DNA of 64,000 nt from a marine actinobacterium PHSC20C1 (GTDB lineage: Bacteria; Actinomycetota; Actinomycetes; Actinomycetales; Microbacteriaceae): assembly GCA_000153145.1 (NCBI GenBank), contig CH672415.1, positions 951,208 through 1,015,207 of the forward strand. Reading direction: 5' to 3'. The position numbers and the translations under genes are program-made. This document shows, piece after piece, positions 36,276 through 44,699 of this stretch. Within the stretch, counting starts at the first letter, position 1. Every line of letters begins with the position of its first letter. The notes under the pieces are model-generated. The model was not told where the DNA came from. It searched no databases and saw only the letters and a list, made by a program, of their open reading frames with translations.

Positions 36276-37070
36276 ATGGGCATAGGTCATATCTCGCTAA
36301 CGCAAAATTTCGGAAATATTAGGTTCTCTCGCGCGACGTTGCAGGCTTTCATCGAAGAGGCCAAGCGCTTGGCCGGACCTGAAACAGAGGATGGGCACAC
36401 CTATTTGACAGTGCAACGAGACTCGCAAGAATGGCAGCTGCCCACCGTGGAACAATTTCTAACGGAAATTGGATACGGCTACTCAGAGTTCACCGCGAGT
36501 GTTCGCTGGGGTGATGCTGGTTCGGTGCGGCTCGCCTATTCGTCGAATTTTCTCGCGGAGGTTGCATACCCGCATCGGCACAAAGTCGAAGAATTCACTC
36601 AGTTCGTGCTCGATCGATGCGATCAAGGGAAGAGAATTCAGTTAGCGCGAAAACCACTTCAAGTATTCATCGGTCATGGCCGATCAGAAGCATGGAAGGA
36701 CTTGAAGAACCATCTCACTGACATCCATCACATCAAGGTCGACGCCTATGAGGTGGCCTCGCGCGGCGGTTTCACCATCCGTGAGGTGCTCGACTCGATG
36801 TTGAAAAGCTCGACTCTCGCGCTATTGGTAATGACGGCTGAAGACACCCAAGATGACGGAAGCATGCGCGCGCGGCAGAATGTCGTCCATGAAGCTGGCC
36901 TTTTTCAAGGGCGCTTGGGTTTTCAGAGAGCTTTGATATTGAAAGAGCGGGGCGTGGAGCTCATGTCTAATGTAGACGGCGTGCAGTTCATCGAATTCGC
37001 GCCCGGCAACATCCGCGAAGCGTTCGGAGACGTGCTGGGTGTCATAAAAAGGGAGTTTCCCGAGCGCTAA
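36276..37070 (+). CDS. TIR-like nucleotide-binding protein (PF10137 type), candidate defence effector
   Basis: A 264-residue protein in two parts. Residues 1-125 form an alpha/beta domain with no recognised family. Residues about 127-262 match the TIR-like domain of predicted nucleotide-binding proteins: LQVFIGHGRSEAW at the start, an alternating alpha/beta fold, and the conserved RQNVVHEAGLFQGRLGF block with Glu206 at the position of the catalytic acid. Domains of this family act as NAD-degrading effectors in CBASS, Pycsar and STING-type anti-phage systems. Here it is alone, with no cyclase gene nearby, so the N-terminal domain would have to sense or be fused to sensing. Codon use looks less G+C-rich than in its neighbours. 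It lies between a broken globin copy and a broken citE copy. Confidence 0.75.
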   Translation: MGIGHISLTQNFGNIRFSRATLQAFIEEAKRLAGPETEDGHTYLTVQRDSQEWQLPTVEQFLTEIGYGYSEFTASVRWGDAGSVRLAYSSNFLAEVAYPHRHKVEEFTQFVLDRCDQGKRIQLARKPLQVFIGHGRSEAWKDLKNHLTDIHHIKVDAYEVASRGGFTIREVLDSMLKSSTLALLVMTAEDTQDDGSMRARQNVVHEAGLFQGRLGFQRALILKERGVELMSNVDGVQFIEFAPGNIREAFGDVLGVIKREFPER

Positions 37071-37221
37071 TTGGCTGCACAACGCATCCGAACTCCGTCG
37101 CCACCGGTGTTGGGCCGCCCATCGTACGCAATTCCCCTCCGCGTGGATAAACCTCAGACGATCGGCAGAAGGAGAGTTGACGCCAAGCACTTCTAACGTC
37201 GAGTTTCCTTATAGCTCGGGA

Positions 37222-37513
37222 TGCCCACCCCCTCACGCAACCACGTCGAGCAACTGCGCACTCCGGATGCCGCAGAATCGGCCCGTCGACCATGCGACCT
37301 TCGAAGCTGAAGACTCCGGGCTGCGATTCCGCTGCGGCAAGAAGTGCCCGTGCTGACGCGATTTGCTCGACCGTGGGCGCATGACTTTTGCGCACGATAG
37401 CCACTTGAGAGGGATGAATGCAGGCTGTTGCCGTGAACCCGAGCGCAGCGGCATCCCGAGCCTCAGCACCGAGACCCTCCAGATCAGAGATGTCGAGATG
37501 CACCGCGTCAGTC
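37222..37513 (-). pseudogene. Broken 3' copy of citE (copy 1)
   Basis: The minus strand encodes the C-terminal ~95 residues of the CitE-type lyase, with the blocks AVHLDISDLEGLGAEARDAA, CIHPSQVAIV and FSFEGRMVDGPILRH almost identical to the intact gene at 43408-44223. The stop codon is lost by changes and small insertions, so the frame runs on to 37042. Homology ends abruptly near 37513. The part encoding the N-terminal two thirds is absent. Confidence 0.9.
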
Positions 37514-37877
37514 ATCCGACGCGATTAATCATGAGAGTTGTGCTCTCCACAGATCAACCCCGTAATAGTGGAAGCTCGATGGGCAGCAGCCCAAGCTCGT
37601 ATCGATTCGCCTCGACAAAGAGTGCAACCGGCGCGTGGCATCTGACGGTGCGGCCTTGAACTTGCAGGGCGCGGCGCCCGATCAATCTGCTTCGATATGG
37701 CCAACACTACTGTCGCACGCCACAGCGATCATCGTTCTCGCGACGGAGCGGGATTGACTGCTTGGTGGATTTCAAAAGAATGTACTTTTGCTGTCGCTCC
37801 GCGGTCTTGCGCGACTCGGATTCGTGGCGGCCCGCGCAAGTTCCGTTGCTTTCAAAAGAAGAGTCATCGCGACGCTG
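37514..37877. other. Spacer with no supported gene
   Basis: About 360 bases between the citE fragment and the split membrane-protein gene. Several short frames cross it on both strands, but none has a good start signal or recognisable content. I see no repeat, terminator or RNA gene in it. Confidence 0.5.
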
Positions 37878-38579
37878 CTATTTCGCGCTTCCGTTGATTC
37901 TCGCTTGTCTGATTTCGCCGGCGCCATCCGCTGTCGCACCCACTCTTTCTATGAGATCGTGCGTAAGCTCCGACAGCTTTGCCCAACGTGGCGCCTGCCC
38001 AAGGTTAAGAGACTCCCAAGCGGAAATGGCATTCGGCAACGAAAAATCACGGTGCTCCACACCCGCCAATGCCGTCTCAACCTCGAAGATATCTGCAAGG
38101 GCGCTCACGTTACTACGAAGCGCTACCGCTTCCTTGGAAGCATCGTACGCGAGCGTAGAAACCGGCTCCGGAAGCGCCGGCACAAGTTAAAAAATCCGGT
38201 CATTAAACGTTGTGGCCGCGTCTTCTCCTTCGCGGATCCGATCGATCGCCAGGCTTCGCATTTGATCCGTACCTTCTGCATCCATAAGCCAGGCAACGGC
38301 GCTGTCTACCCGCGGAATCGAACGACCGATGTCCATGCATGCTTCTCGTATTTGATCGAGCGCGGCACCCTGTTGCTCATGTCGCTGATTCTTTACTAGC
38401 TCGCGAGTGGCGTGCGTGTAGATGAGAGTTACAACAATCAAACTGAGCGCTGCAGTCGTTTGCACGGCAGGTAAAAGGCTCTCGCCGAATTTTCCAGATA
38501 GCCATGTGAGGATCGCCACCAACGCAACCGCGGCGCCAACTATTATTCCGACAGCCAGTGCCCACGATCGAATCCTCAT
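37878..38579 (-). pseudogene. Membrane-anchored protein gene split by an in-frame stop codon
   Basis: On the minus strand an ATG at 38579, eight bases after GAAAGGGA, opens a 130-residue frame. It has two transmembrane helices (about residues 5-26 and 38-58) and a soluble helical tail, ending DRIF-stop (TAA at 38187-38189). In the same frame, one codon later, a GTG opens a further 101 residues (MPALPEPVSTLAYDASKEAV and on) to 37878. Both parts are in one frame and read as one continuous ~230-residue protein with a single nonsense change. It may be a pseudogene, or two products made by re-initiation at the GTG. No known domain is recognised. Confidence 0.6.
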
Positions 38580-39154
38580 ACGGTAATCCCTTTCGCTAGT
38601 TCTCAGTCGACAACCTACCGGAGAAGCGCCGATTTCGGACCGAGACTCCACGTCGCCCCGCGATTCGAATTCCCGCCGCGGTATCCTCCAAGATTGCGCC
38701 GCGCCCAACCTCCAATACTTGCCCTAGCGAGGCCGATGGGGCACGACAGGCCGTGAATCGTCTATTAGGAATAATGATTCCGCACCAATTGCTACTGAAG
38801 ACATGCGTGTCGAGTGTCCCACTCGACCGACTTTGGGATTCCCAGCCGAACGCGCCAATGTCGCACACTTCGTCGGCGCCGTTTTGCTTATCGAATGGGA
38901 GACCTCAGTGGGATGCGATCAGGGCCGACTTGTCTCATTAGCCACGGCGTTGAGCCCACAAGACGGGGTCAATCAACGTGAAACTGACTCTGGACTCTCA
39001 TCTGTACCTGAACCCCTTGCGACCGAGGTCACCCATCGTCACTTACCTCGGTTAGTCACTTTGGTTGCGCGCGCTGCCGAAAGACGCCAGATCACCGAAC
39101 TGCGCGATGTCGGGGGGCCAGGATGCAGAACAGGGCCGATGGCTCCGACGAGGC
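38580..39154. other. Spacer with no supported gene
   Basis: About 575 bases upstream of the split membrane-protein gene. Short overlapping frames occur on both strands, the longest being 145 codons on the plus strand at 38803-39240. They lack recognisable content and ribosome-binding sites, and that frame runs into the citE fragment. It may hold decayed genes. Confidence 0.5.
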
Positions 39155-39696
39155 CTAACCCTCGCGCAATCCCGCCCGCTCAACCACGCACTCCGCATGC
39201 CTCAGGATGGGCCCGTCGACCATGCGGCCCTCGAAGCTGAAGACGCCGGGCTGCGATTCCGCGGCGGCGAGAAGTGCTCGGGCTGACGCGATTTGCTTGA
39301 CCGTGGGCGCATAACTTTCGCGCACGATAGCCACTTGAGAGGGATGAATGCAGGCCGTTGCCGTGAACCCGAGCGCAGCGGCATCCCGAGCCTCAGCACC
39401 GAGACCCTCAACGTCTGCGATGTCGAGATGCACCGCATCAATCACAGCCTTCGAATAGGCTCCCGCCGCGAGCAACACCGACGAGCGCGCATGCAACGCG
39501 ACACCACGGTAGGGGCCGGAATCTTCGCGCGACGATGATCCGCCGAGCGACGCCACCAAATCTTCGGCACCCCACATGAGGGCAACCACGCAATCCAGCA
39601 CTGCCAAGCTGGTGGCCGCCAGCACACCCCGCGCCGTCTCGCACTGGGCGATCGAGTCAAGGTCAGTGAGCGCATTAAAGTCGGCGACCGACTCCG
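39155..39696 (-). pseudogene. Broken 3' copy of citE (copy 2)
   Basis: The minus strand encodes roughly the last 180 residues of the CitE-type lyase, from the SVADF-ALTDLDSIAQCETARGV region to the normal C-terminus ERAGLREG and stop. The reading frame is intact over this length and differs from the intact gene by scattered, often synonymous changes, so it diverged under selection before being truncated or comes from a related strain. The first ~95 codons are missing. The break is fused directly to a globin fragment at 39690-39696. Confidence 0.92.
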
Positions 39697-40022
39697 GATG
39701 CTCCGGCCGCTTCGATGTGGGAACTCATCGGTGGTCGCGCCACGTTCGAGAAGCTCGTACCCGAGTTCTATGAGGGCGTGGCAACCGATGAGGTGCTATT
39801 GCCGATGTATCCGGAGCAGCAGACCTTGAGGGCGCCATCCAGCGCCTGACAGGTTTCTTGGAGCAGCATTGGGGTGGCCCGAACACACACAGCCAGGAAC
39901 GCGGACACCCCCGCCTGCGCATGCGCCACATGCCCTTCAAGGTGAACCCGGATGCTCGTGGCCCGACATACGTGCAACTCTCGAGAACTCTAGGACTAAC
40001 ACCGCTCCGCGATGCCGAAGTC
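39690..40022 (+). pseudogene. Broken copy of the truncated haemoglobin gene (copy 2)
   Basis: Homology to the intact globin gene starts at the sequence for PDAP-SMWELIGGR and continues through [30 protein letters not shown] one-base deletion near 39821 shifts the frame. After codons for PDAR about 30 bases are lost, then a decayed remnant of the LDTLELPPLYDAE region follows. The left end is fused to the citE fragment through the shared heptamer GACTCCG. It is in the same orientation as the intact copy. Confidence 0.92.
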
Positions 40023-40173
40023 AGAATTTTCGAAAACGGTCGCGGTAAACGCTTTACAACTTCGGCGGGCCTTCCGCGGTGAAAGCCCATCATCCACTGA
40101 GTCAGATTAGCGCTCTGAAGCCCATTAGCGTGGGGCTGGTGCTGCCACAGCCCGAGTGAGCAAGAATGAGTGA

Positions 40174-42165
40174 ATGGCAGTCGCAATCAACATAGATTTC
40201 ACACTAATAGAGTGCAGGCGCTGCGGAACCAAGAACCGCGTTGCGGGTCGGCCTTGCAGCGATTGTGATGACCGCGGGCGCGAAGATGAGGTGAATGCTC
40301 GTGTAGTCCGACGACGTCAGGGCCTACACGCAGTTTCCACATTGATGCCCCGGAATGAGCCCGAGGAATCTGAAGTCCTGCCGTTCTACCTCACTCATTC
40401 AACTTGGCTCACTTCGACAGGTGAAGCCTTAGAAGAAACGCTAGATAGTCTCGCAGAGTTCTCTGCTGAGCCTTTAGTACCCCACCGCCAACTCGCACTA
40501 GCGAATGCCATCGCGCGGCTTCGCAGAATTGAAAGCGAGTTGTCCGCGCTATCGCCCAGACGACCTTTCGTTTCTAAGCTTGAAACCCTCCAGCTTGCCG
40601 CAGGTTGCTTGGTACGGATGGCTGATCTTTACCTCGCTGCTCTGCGCGCCGATTTGCCGTCGGAAGCTCAGGCCTTGGGGAAGCGTGCACAGGCCGAAAT
40701 CGATGAGGCATCCCAACTCCTGAACGACGCGGTATATAACGAGAAGATCGTCGATGCACTTGGAACTACGGATCCGAAAGACTTCGCGAACGCCGCGTTC
40801 GGCGCACTTGCGGCGCTCTATCCTGACCGGAATCTCTTTGAAATCGACGCGGTTCGCAAGGCGCAGCTGACGCACGATCTCGGCCGTGAAGTCACTTCCG
40901 GCCAGGGCGCGGCCTATGAAATCTCACTCGCCTTGGCTCAATCTACTCTTGACCCGAGGCGTTTCGAGGCCGTAATTGCGGAGGCGTCGCGATTGTTCAC
41001 TTCCCCTTCTCGGCTGCGCGAAATCGCTAACGAGCCCGGCGCACTTCCAACGCTACTGCGCGCGCGAAACGCAATAGTTGAATCCTCAATGGCATTTGCA
41101 GCGACCTTGACGACAGCTTTCACAGACGAAGCGAGGCTCACACGAACTATTAACCTGTACAGAGAGTTGTTCGAGTGCTCAGGAGTGCCGCTGTTCGCCT
41201 GGTACCTCCGCGTCGCTGGAGCAAAGTCGGCACCGCTTGCAAAGCTCTTTAAAGAGGATTCGACCGCGCTTCTCGCCGCGGTCAACAGAAACCCAGATCT
41301 CGCAAGCATCTTCGTGGGCGCGGACAAGAACATCCGCACCGCAGCTAGCCACGGCTTCGGGTACGAGCTAGTGGGAAACGACGTGGTTTTCAACACTAGA
41401 TCTTTCGAAGGAACGATGACGGTCGAGGTTGTGATCGATCTACTTCTAGCGCTCGTTGAGAGCCTTTTGGCAGCGTTTTGGGTTTTAGATAACGAATTAA
41501 CGGTCGCTGGCATCGAGGGCCACGTGTCATTGGACAACACTGCCGGAACCCCAATACTCACGGTCGCCGAGGAATTTTTGCGGCTCCTCGGAGCCTCGGT
41601 TGCTTCGTCCGGGCTGACGCCAGCGGGGTGGGAGTTCGAAGTTTCAGACTTGGCAGAGTCCAGCCCGCACTTCTATATTGAAGGACTCGCAGGCAATCCG
41701 CTTGAGGGAATCAACGAGATCACAATCACGTGCCAGCATTTGGTAAGCGGCGAACTCCGCATTCCACGAAACGCGAGCGCGCAGTTCAGGGACGCTAGGA
41801 ACTCATCTCCGATGGCGTTGGTTGAAGCGAACCTAATTCTACTGAGCGCATCAACGATAAACGGGCGGAGCGCGGTCTCTGCAAAGCACCTTCGCCGGTC
41901 TGCGTGCGTCGCTGCGCTGGCCCTATTGTCCAATGACGATCTGGAAGCGATCCGCGTTCTGAGGCGTTGCGTCGCGCTCGCCCATACCGTTGAAGCCGCG
42001 GACGTCAGAGAGTTCGCAGAGTCATCGATTTCTGAGTGGCGTTCTCCAGAATCAGACCGCCGCAAACGGCTAACGGAGACGATGATGTCTTGGACCGAGC
42101 TCCCTGCCCCCACGCTTCCCACGGTCCGAACCACGACAATGACCGAGCTACAGGGTCACGTGTAG
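40174..42165 (+). CDS. Unknown protein with N-terminal zinc ribbon and HEPN-like motif
   Basis: A 663-residue soluble protein without close match to any family I know. A four-Cys zinc ribbon lies at Cys14, Cys17, Cys28 and Cys31. The middle is mostly helical. Around residues 384-440, DKNIRTAASHGFGYEL followed by a long hydrophobic helix (VEVVIDLLLALVESLLAAFW) resembles HEPN nuclease domains: Arg388-x4-His393 fits the R-x4-6-H active-site motif, although Asn or Asp usually follows Arg. The C-terminal third mixes strands and helices and ends with many helices. A HEPN RNase in a hotspot next to TIR-like and PLD-like genes suggests a defence or toxin role. No strong ribosome-binding site precedes the ATG. 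Its stop is followed by a terminator, and the PLD-like gene faces it. Confidence 0.7.
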   Translation: MAVAINIDFTLIECRRCGTKNRVAGRPCSDCDDRGREDEVNARVVRRRQGLHAVSTLMPRNEPEESEVLPFYLTHSTWLTSTGEALEETLDSLAEFSAEPLVPHRQLALANAIARLRRIESELSALSPRRPFVSKLETLQLAAGCLVRMADLYLAALRADLPSEAQALGKRAQAEIDEASQLLNDAVYNEKIVDALGTTDPKDFANAAFGALAALYPDRNLFEIDAVRKAQLTHDLGREVTSGQGAAYEISLALAQSTLDPRRFEAVIAEASRLFTSPSRLREIANEPGALPTLLRARNAIVESSMAFAATLTTAFTDEARLTRTINLYRELFECSGVPLFAWYLRVAGAKSAPLAKLFKEDSTALLAAVNRNPDLASIFVGADKNIRTAASHGFGYELVGNDVVFNTRSFEGTMTVEVVIDLLLALVESLLAAFWVLDNELTVAGIEGHVSLDNTAGTPILTVAEEFLRLLGASVASSGLTPAGWEFEVSDLAESSPHFYIEGLAGNPLEGINEITITCQHLVSGELRIPRNASAQFRDARNSSPMALVEANLILLSASTINGRSAVSAKHLRRSACVAALALLSNDDLEAIRVLRRCVALAHTVEAADVREFAESSISEWRSPESDRRKRLTETMMSWTELPAPTLPTVRTTTMTELQGHV

Positions 42166-42185
42166 CCTCTCGCTCGGGCGAGAGG
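42166..42185 (+). terminator. Stem-loop after the HEPN-like gene
   Basis: CCTCTCGC (42166-42173) pairs with GCGAGAGG (42178-42185) around TCGG, beginning right at the stop codon. The downstream sequence GTCTATG is not T-rich. The remainder of the gap to 42383 has no gene; it contains the perfect palindrome GGGTTCGAACCC (42220-42231), which resembles a tRNA T arm but has no tRNA around it. Confidence 0.6.
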
Positions 42186-42383
42186 GTCTATGACATGAGC
42201 CCAGTGAAAGAGAAAGCTAGGGTTCGAACCCGGTGCTGCTGCGAGAACCGAAACTCCAGCTGTCAACGCCGCAGGCCTGCGTTGCAGTCGACGCTTTCAC
42301 ATCTCTATACAAAGCTGGATCGCTCCACTAGCAAACAGAAACACTGTAGACCTCTCGAGCCGCCTCCAACGCTCGGTTCCGCC

Positions 42384-43064
42384 TCATATTCCGAGCGCTG
42401 CAAGTTCAGCCACGATTGAGTCGACATCGCTTTGCTCTAACGTGTCGATGAAGAAGAGTTTGCGACCAAGGCCGTTGAACGAAGCTCCGACTACAACGCC
42501 TTGAGATCGGCCGGAAATCCAAAATCGATCGTGGAAGTCGTCGGATTGGTGGATCTCAACCGTGACCCCGGGCACCAGATGTTCCAGATGACCTGCCACC
42601 GCGCTCTCCACAGCTTTGTTCGAGTGAGTATTTACGATGCAAATTACGTTCGCACCAGGTTCGAGAATGGGAGCAATGAGGCTAGCAAGAAACTCCGAAT
42701 ACTCGTCCTCACCGACTTTCGGATTTGGCGGGAACAGATAGGGGTCAACAATAATGAGGTCGCTCGACGGTGAGAGCAACGCTAGGCGCTCGGCTACGAA
42801 GTCACCTGCTTTCTTGAACGGAGCTTTGGGCGAGATGTCTTCTTGCACCCGCACTAAACGCAGGAACGCCTGTGCGCCCTCCGAACGGAGCTTCTCTTGA
42901 ACATCCTCTAGCGAGTACTGCTTCTGTGAAAACGGGAAATTGTACCCGAGTTGGTTGACCAAGTCAGTAATCTGCATAAGGTCCCGATATTTCGGGTATG
43001 GCCGTATCTCGAAGCGACCCTCCGCATAGTCAATGATGTCGTCTTCCATTTTTTCACTACCCAT
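42384..43064 (-). CDS. PLD-like (MIT C-terminal-type) protein, unknown function
   Basis: A 226-residue protein. The first ~75 residues are charged and helical. From about residue 82 an alpha/beta domain has LIIVDPYLF (Asp107), VICIVNTHSN, and a C-terminal block with FHDRFWIS (His178, Asp179, Arg180) followed by VVVGASFNGLG. This order of HDR and G-S-N-G motifs is that of phospholipase-D-like domains related to the MITD1 C-terminal domain, often found in bacterial defence genes of unknown mechanism. Only one half-site is present, so activity would need dimerisation or be lost. AGAGGAG lies ten bases before the ATG. It converges on the HEPN-like gene. Confidence 0.7.
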   Translation of the reverse strand: MGSEKMEDDIIDYAEGRFEIRPYPKYRDLMQITDLVNQLGYNFPFSQKQYSLEDVQEKLRSEGAQAFLRLVRVQEDISPKAPFKKAGDFVAERLALLSPSSDLIIVDPYLFPPNPKVGEDEYSEFLASLIAPILEPGANVICIVNTHSNKAVESAVAGHLEHLVPGVTVEIHQSDDFHDRFWISGRSQGVVVGASFNGLGRKLFFIDTLEQSDVDSIVAELAALGI

Positions 43065-43407
43065 CGCTCGAGCACTCCTCTCCTCTTCTCATCCCTCGCC
43101 CGAGCGAAGTCAACATCGATCTCAGCGACTGAGGTCGACCCTATTTCAGGCAGGATAGGTCACGATACTTCACCGGCAGGAACTTTTGCGTAATTCGCAA
43201 CGGACGAAAATCGCCCACGATGGTTGGCCAAGGATCTAGCCGATTGCCCGCAAGCATCCAGCGAACCTCCATTCGCAGCCCAGGCCTTGGCGTGAATCTC
43301 GAAAGGCCTCATTGGGGGTGCTAGCTTGAGATTCCGGCTTCAGGATTAGCAGATGCGGAGTGCCAGCGGCCCTCAAAATAGACCGAGAGATCTGCGTCGC
43401 TAAACCT
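43065..43407. other. Intergenic region between PLD-like gene and citE
   Basis: About 340 bases holding the presumed promoter of the PLD-like gene and the 3' flank of citE. TTGACT (minus strand, near 43107-43112) could be a -35 element, but the matching -10 is poor. CTCGCCCGAGCG at 43095-43106 is the inverse of a sequence in the terminator at 42171-42182. No gene is seen. Confidence 0.45.
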
Positions 43408-44223
43408 CTAGCCCTCGCGCAACCCCGCCCGCGCAACCACGCACTCCGCGTGCCGCAGGATGGGCCCGTCGACCATGCGGCCCTCGAAGCTGAAGACTCC
43501 GGGCTGCGATTCCGCTGCGGCGAGAAGTGCCCGTGCTGACGCGATTTGCTCGACCGTGGGCGCATAACTTTCGCGCACAATGGCCACCTGAGAGGGATGA
43601 ATGCAGGCCGTTGCCGTGAACCCAAGCGCAGCAGCATCCCGAGCCTCAGCACCCAAGCCCTCAACGTCTGCGATGTCGAGATGCACCGCATCAATCACAG
43701 CCTTCGAATAGGCACCAGCCGCCAACAACACCGACGAACGCGCATGCAACGCGACACCACGGTACGGGCCATCATCAACGCGCGACGACGTGCCGCCGAG
43801 TGAGGCAACCAAATCTTCGGCACCCCACATGAGGGCAACCACGCAATCCAGCGCCGCCAAACTTGTCGCCGCCAGCACACCCCGCGCCGTCTCGCACAGA
43901 GCGATCACGTCGAGCTCTTTCAGCGCATCGAAGTCGGCAACCGACTCCGACTTCGAGAGCATGACCGTGCGGTAGTCCGTCTGCTCCAGCGCCTCAAGGT
44001 CACTATCGTGATCCTCCGTGCCGGCCGGATTCAGTCGCACAATCGTGCGGGCCGGATCCATCGGGTTCGCGATCAGGGCAGCACGGGCCGAAGCCTTGTC
44101 GACACTGGCTACGGCATCCTCAAGGTCGATGATGATGGCATCCGCGCGCTCAAGCGCCTTCGCATAGCGGTCGGGACGATCTCCCGGAACAAACAAAATC
44201 GACGGCCCTAAAGTGAAGCTCAC
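43408..44223 (-). CDS. citE: CitE-type HpcH/HpaI aldolase family CoA-ester lyase (intact copy)
   Basis: A 271-residue lyase with PSILFVPGDRPDRY at the start, DAIIIDLEDAV with the metal-binding acids, VRLNPAG, CETARGV and MWGAEDLVASLG. The C-terminal CIHPSQVAIV element is intact. In Mycobacterium tuberculosis the equivalent gene at the end of the accD1-accA1-fadE19-maoC cluster (Rv2498c) encodes a beta-hydroxyacyl-CoA lyase acting on (R)-HMG-CoA and (S)-citramalyl-CoA, so a role in leucine breakdown is inferred. It overlaps the MaoC gene by four bases. Two broken copies lie at 37222-37513 and 39155-39696. Confidence 0.93.
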   Translation of the reverse strand: MSFTLGPSILFVPGDRPDRYAKALERADAIIIDLEDAVASVDKASARAALIANPMDPARTIVRLNPAGTEDHDSDLEALEQTDYRTVMLSKSESVADFDALKELDVIALCETARGVLAATSLAALDCVVALMWGAEDLVASLGGTSSRVDDGPYRGVALHARSSVLLAAGAYSKAVIDAVHLDIADVEGLGAEARDAAALGFTATACIHPSQVAIVRESYAPTVEQIASARALLAAAESQPGVFSFEGRMVDGPILRHAECVVARAGLREG

Positions 44224-44699
44224 GGTGCGTTCTCCTCAGTCCAAACCATCACCGAGCGGGTCGCCACAGCAACCACAACCCCATCTTGGTTTCTAGCGGT
44301 GTGACGCAACGAAATGATTCCCTGGCCTGGCCGCGACTTCGAGAGTCGCTTCTCCAGCACCTCAGTCTCCGAATACATGGTGTCGCCGTGATACAGCGGA
44401 TGCGGAAAGTTGACCTCGGTGAAGCCCAGATTCGCCACAATCGTGCCCTGAGTCAGCTGAGCCACGGATGCACCAACCATCGTCGAGAGCGTGAACATCG
44501 AGTTCACCAAGCGCTGCCCGAAAGGCTGCTGCTCAGACCACGCAGCATCCAAATGCAGCGACTGCGTGTTCATCGTCATCGTCGTGAAGAGAACATTGTC
44601 TGCCTCGGTGACGGTGCGGCCGGGCGCGTGAAGGTAGACCGCGCCCTCCTCGAACTCGTCGAACCAGAGGCCACGCTGCTGAATACGTTTGCCGGTCAT
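44220..44699 (-). CDS. MaoC-family (R)-specific enoyl-CoA hydratase
   Basis: A 159-residue hot-dog-fold protein with the hydratase region FEEGAVYLHAPGRTVTEADNVLFT (shown in part) and NFPHPLYHGDTMYSETEVL. Its mycobacterial counterpart next to citE (Rv2499c) is proposed to hydrate methylglutaconyl-CoA or itaconyl-CoA. It lies between acyl-CoA dehydrogenase and citE with four-base overlaps on both sides, so a step between isovaleryl-CoA carboxylation and HMG-CoA cleavage is likely. Confidence 0.9.
   Translation of the reverse strand: MTGKRIQQRGLWFDEFEEGAVYLHAPGRTVTEADNVLFTTMTMNTQSLHLDAAWSEQQPFGQRLVNSMFTLSTMVGASVAQLTQGTIVANLGFTEVNFPHPLYHGDTMYSETEVLEKRLSKSRPGQGIISLRHTARNQDGVVVAVATRSVMVWTEENAP

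Noticed and set aside
37788-38399. 203-codon plus-strand frame opposite the split membrane-protein gene
   Set aside because: It overlaps a minus-strand frame that has a good start site and clear membrane helices; the plus-strand product is basic and without pattern.
38803-39240. 145-codon plus-strand frame in the island spacer
   Set aside because: No ribosome-binding site or recognisable content, and it runs into the citE relic on the other strand.
42211-42245. Possible tRNA relic or attachment site around GGGTTCGAACCC
   Set aside because: The T-arm-like palindrome has no matching acceptor, D or anticodon arms on either strand.
36276-43064. Prophage or integrative element
   Set aside because: No integrase, transposase, structural phage gene, conjugation gene or att-like direct repeat was found in the island.
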